From: Trichopria drosophilae
Taxonomy: Eukaryota; Arthropoda; Insecta; Hymenoptera; Diapriidae
NCBI GenBank assembly: GCA_030407085.1
Contig: CM059583.1
Location: 209,496,001-209,560,000 of the forward strand
Length of the DNA: 64,000 bases
Reading direction: 5' to 3'
In this document: one piece after another, positions 60,816 through 64,000 of the stretch
Layout of the letters: every line of letters starts with the position of its first letter
Numbering within the stretch: position 1 is the first letter of the stretch
The notes under the pieces: generated by a model
Databases searched by the model: none
What the model saw: the letters and a program-made list of their open reading frames with translations, nothing else
What the model was told of the DNA's origin: nothing
Translations under genes and position numbers: made by a program

Positions 60816-63800
60816 ATAGGTTTTCCTAAATCGTCACCTCGGTTAGAGCTCTAGGACTTCTCCCTCTCTATGCTCATGAGATGAGAGTCAAAAATTGTCT
60901 ATGTCAAGATTGGACGATAGAGAAAAAGGGGCAGGGCTTATGTCCGGAAAAGTGGGGAAAAGTGGATATGATGTATACTATCTTCCCTTACAATATAATA
61001 TTATAAACTTATATCTAAACGCAATAATAATAATTAGTAGTTAATATACAATAATAATATTACGTGGATTACATATTCGCAATTGATGATATATGCATCG
61101 CGCAATACTCCAATTACTTATTATTTATAATCATAATTGTTATTAAATTAATACCGTTAAAAAGGTATTAAATTGAAAAAGATATACTTCTAAACTTATT
61201 GACATAAATCTAAATGTACGCTGACAATGAATTTTATTAGTAACGCTTCTATAATTAATGGTTAATTGATTATAATAGTTGCAATGGTAATTGTTGGTAT
61301 TACTAAAAGAAAAACAACGAGGACGTGACATCATTCGGGACAAAAATTATTTAGTCTTTTTAGTTTTCCACATGTATTCGACAACAGGAAGTGTTCTATC
61401 GGTATAGGATATTTTTAAGTTTATTATGGGATAATGCTCCGGCCGTTGGCTACGGAGGATCGTGTGATCGAAAACTGATCTACGAACAATCATAAATTTA
61501 CACGAAATTCGAGAGGGTTCGCGGCATTTCTACTACGATGATGCTCGACATGGATCTCTCGGCCACATGTTGCAAGAAGCTTATCTTCTGGTTGTCGAAT
61601 GTTGGAAAATAATACATTTCCTTTTTTTTTAATTTTATTAGTAACAGCTGTGCAAGCTATAGAAAGATGAAACTCTGGGAAAACTAATTTTTGTTAGAAC
61701 TAAAAACGTCCCACGTTACAATGTAACGTTCTTTCCATCGATATTGAGTTCCAAGCAAAGCACAAACTTCTGTCAAAATACGGTTTGTTTCGTATTTAGT
61801 GAAAAGTACCTCATATGTCAAACAAAATATTCAATTCAAAAATATATTTTTTAATGATGGATGTAATAAATAAAACAGAATTTTTCAAAAACTGAATTAC
61901 GTTTACTTCTACGCGTTTTCTTTGGATGAGAGGCACATGTTTCAGTAGCATATTTTTATAAACTTTTATATCATTATAGAATATACGATGTAATATAAAT
62001 GAAATTGCTGCAGGTATATTTTTTTTATAACAACTTCAAAAATTAATCGTCAATGTGTACCTAATGAAATGGTTAAAAAATTTTATCTTTTAGGTGTTTT
62101 TCATTACGATATTGGGCAACAAACCACTTGAAAAGTATCATCCCATATGCTTTTTAGTAAGATTATATGATATATAAAAAGTTTCCGAGAATTCTTCATA
62201 CATTATTCAAAAATTCAACCAGAAACTGACGTTTCTTTCGGTTAATTTTCAATTTTTCTACGGTTAAAAATCCTTCGCTAAAAACGCACTTTGCATGTTA
62301 TAACAGAACACTATATTTCGTTGCAATGTCGCAACGCTCAGATTTTCATAAAGTGTTCCTTTATTTCATCGAGTTGGAAAAAATTGTTATCGTTGGGCAA
62401 CATTAACGCCAATTGTTATCCTATAGTAGAAATACAAAAAACACAGGACATTTTTTATTCTTTTACCAAAGATTTTATACCAAAAATGTGTATATGAAAT
62501 CGTTATTCAAACTCGTCGAAACCACGGATCGGGTAGATTAATGATTTGTTCTTTAAAGCTCAAGATGCGTGATTTCAAATTGAAACTGGCGGATTCACAA
62601 TGCCAGTTTTAATTTAAAACATGCATAGAATATCGGATTTCTAAATTTTAACTTTTTATATAGTAACTAGAAATAATGCTGACACACGTAAGAGTTACTT
62701 TTGATAGTGAATTTGTTTAATTTTTGATAATAATTAGTCTGTTCCAGCAAGTAGTGATTATTTTCATGGTCATTTGTCTTCGACTGCATATGTATTACCT
62801 ACGATTTTACGAACAAATGTACATAACTGTTGTAGAAAATTAGATGTTATGCCTGTTTGTTAGAAACATTTTCTATGTGATTTATATTTTTGAAAAAAAA
62901 AATCTAAAAAATATATTTTTTCATCTTTTTTTGTTCTGCCTCCTATAATCTAATATGCAACGACTCTAAAAACTAATCAGAACTAAATTACGATGATAAA
63001 GTTAAAAAGTGGCACTTTAAAATCAGTATTAGAATTCGCCAGATATCGCGAGACACACACAAAATGGGAAGTACGTACGTACAAGATCACAAATAAATAT
63101 TTTACTATTTCATTTTTGAGTTCGTTAGGAACTAAAATATCGATATTTGATGAAAACTATAGGGACATTTTTTTTGTTGAGATGACCAAATTCAATAGTT
63201 TGTGGGTCGACGTAATACTCAAGAAAAATATTTATTTTGAAATTATATATTGCAGTATTATTGAAATTAAATTTTTTATTTCCGTGGTCCCGGTTCCGAT
63301 TTCTTAATTGAGGTAGAGAATGAAGTACAATATATCCTAGATAGAATCGTTGTTTTAATTACTATCTGATACGCTATGTACTCGCCGCGAGATTTTAATT
63401 TTTAATGAAAATTTTATTTAATATAAGTCTGAAAACATTCAAATGTTTTATATATCATTTTAGTTTGAGAACAAGTTGCATTTGACCTGCCTTTACGCAT
63501 TGTTATATTCTGCATTATGACTACATTTTGTAACCACAAGTCATCAAATACATTATTATAATACAATAAACAACTTTATTTAAAAAATTTTAAATGCAAT
63601 TATAGTTATTATGTAACCATATTAAGACTTTTCGATAAATTTGCATAAAAATCAATCATACGTTATTATTTCTTAATGATTTTTTAAAAATAACTTTTGT
63701 CTACAATTACCTTTGTAACCAACGTTTTGGATGTTATATATGTGCCCATTGTAGTTAAAAAAATGTCGATACCACGCTAATCGATGTCAAACGTCAGGAT

Positions 63801-64000
63801 CATACGTAAAATGAAAGATGAAAACGATGACGTATAACGTTTTGTCACTTATTTCGACTGAATGAGCACTCTTTTAGAAGGACGCAGTAATTGCTTTATA
63901 TTTTGCGGATATTTTTATTAAATCGAGTCATTTTTTGGAAGGGTAAGTGGTTGCTGTAGCCCTTTGCTTATTCATGAACATTACGATTTTATCCTCTGAA
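60816..64000. other. No supported gene
   Basis: AT-rich sequence with short frames only. A GC-richer patch at about 61435-61590 shows no recognisable product. Confidence 0.4.

Noticed and set aside
1..64000. CRISPR arrays, operons, riboswitches
   Set aside because: The spliced genes, poly(A) signals and transposons show eukaryotic nuclear DNA; no spaced-repeat array of CRISPR type was seen.

Overview
The window looks like AT-rich nuclear DNA from an insect. It contains intron-rich genes with GT-AG splice sites and many transposon remnants. Protein similarity recalled from memory fits an insect, perhaps a hymenopteran; the species cannot be told from this sequence.

Four protein-coding genes are supported. 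(1) On the minus strand near 831-1630 is a small gene for a secreted, aspartate-rich protein; its 3' end is not found in the window. (2) On the minus strand, 13235-22652, is a three-exon gene for cytochrome c oxidase subunit 4 (COX4). It has an 8-kb intron and an unusual acidic C-terminus. (3) On the plus strand, 23102-46822, is a complete 29-exon tuberin gene (TSC2; gigas in Drosophila) predicted to encode 1826 residues. It has a C-terminal RapGAP domain and conserved Akt-type phosphorylation motifs. (4) On the minus strand, 51079-53932, is a complete six-exon long-form tRNase Z gene (ELAC2 type; 807 residues). COX4 and TSC2 are head to head, about 450 bp apart. TSC2 and ELAC2 converge.

Most of the rest is mobile DNA: palindromic foldback elements, TTAA-flanked piggyBac-type MITEs, a TTAA-flanked Kolobok-like element with a transposase remnant, Tc1/mariner-type TA-flanked MITEs, LINE reverse-transcriptase fragments, and a decayed LTR retroelement gag-protease region. 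The most striking pattern is a dispersed family of Penelope-like element (PLE) pieces carrying hammerhead ribozyme motifs (CTGANGA - stem II - GAAAC). I count seven copies with an intact core, two mutated ones and one half copy. One PLE piece in TSC2 intron 8 also keeps a remnant resembling a GIY-YIG endonuclease C-terminus between inverted terminal repeats. Two intact hammerheads lie in sense orientation inside TSC2 introns and would be part of its pre-mRNA.

The regions 3.7-9.4 kb, 48.1-51 kb and 57-64 kb hold no gene I can support.
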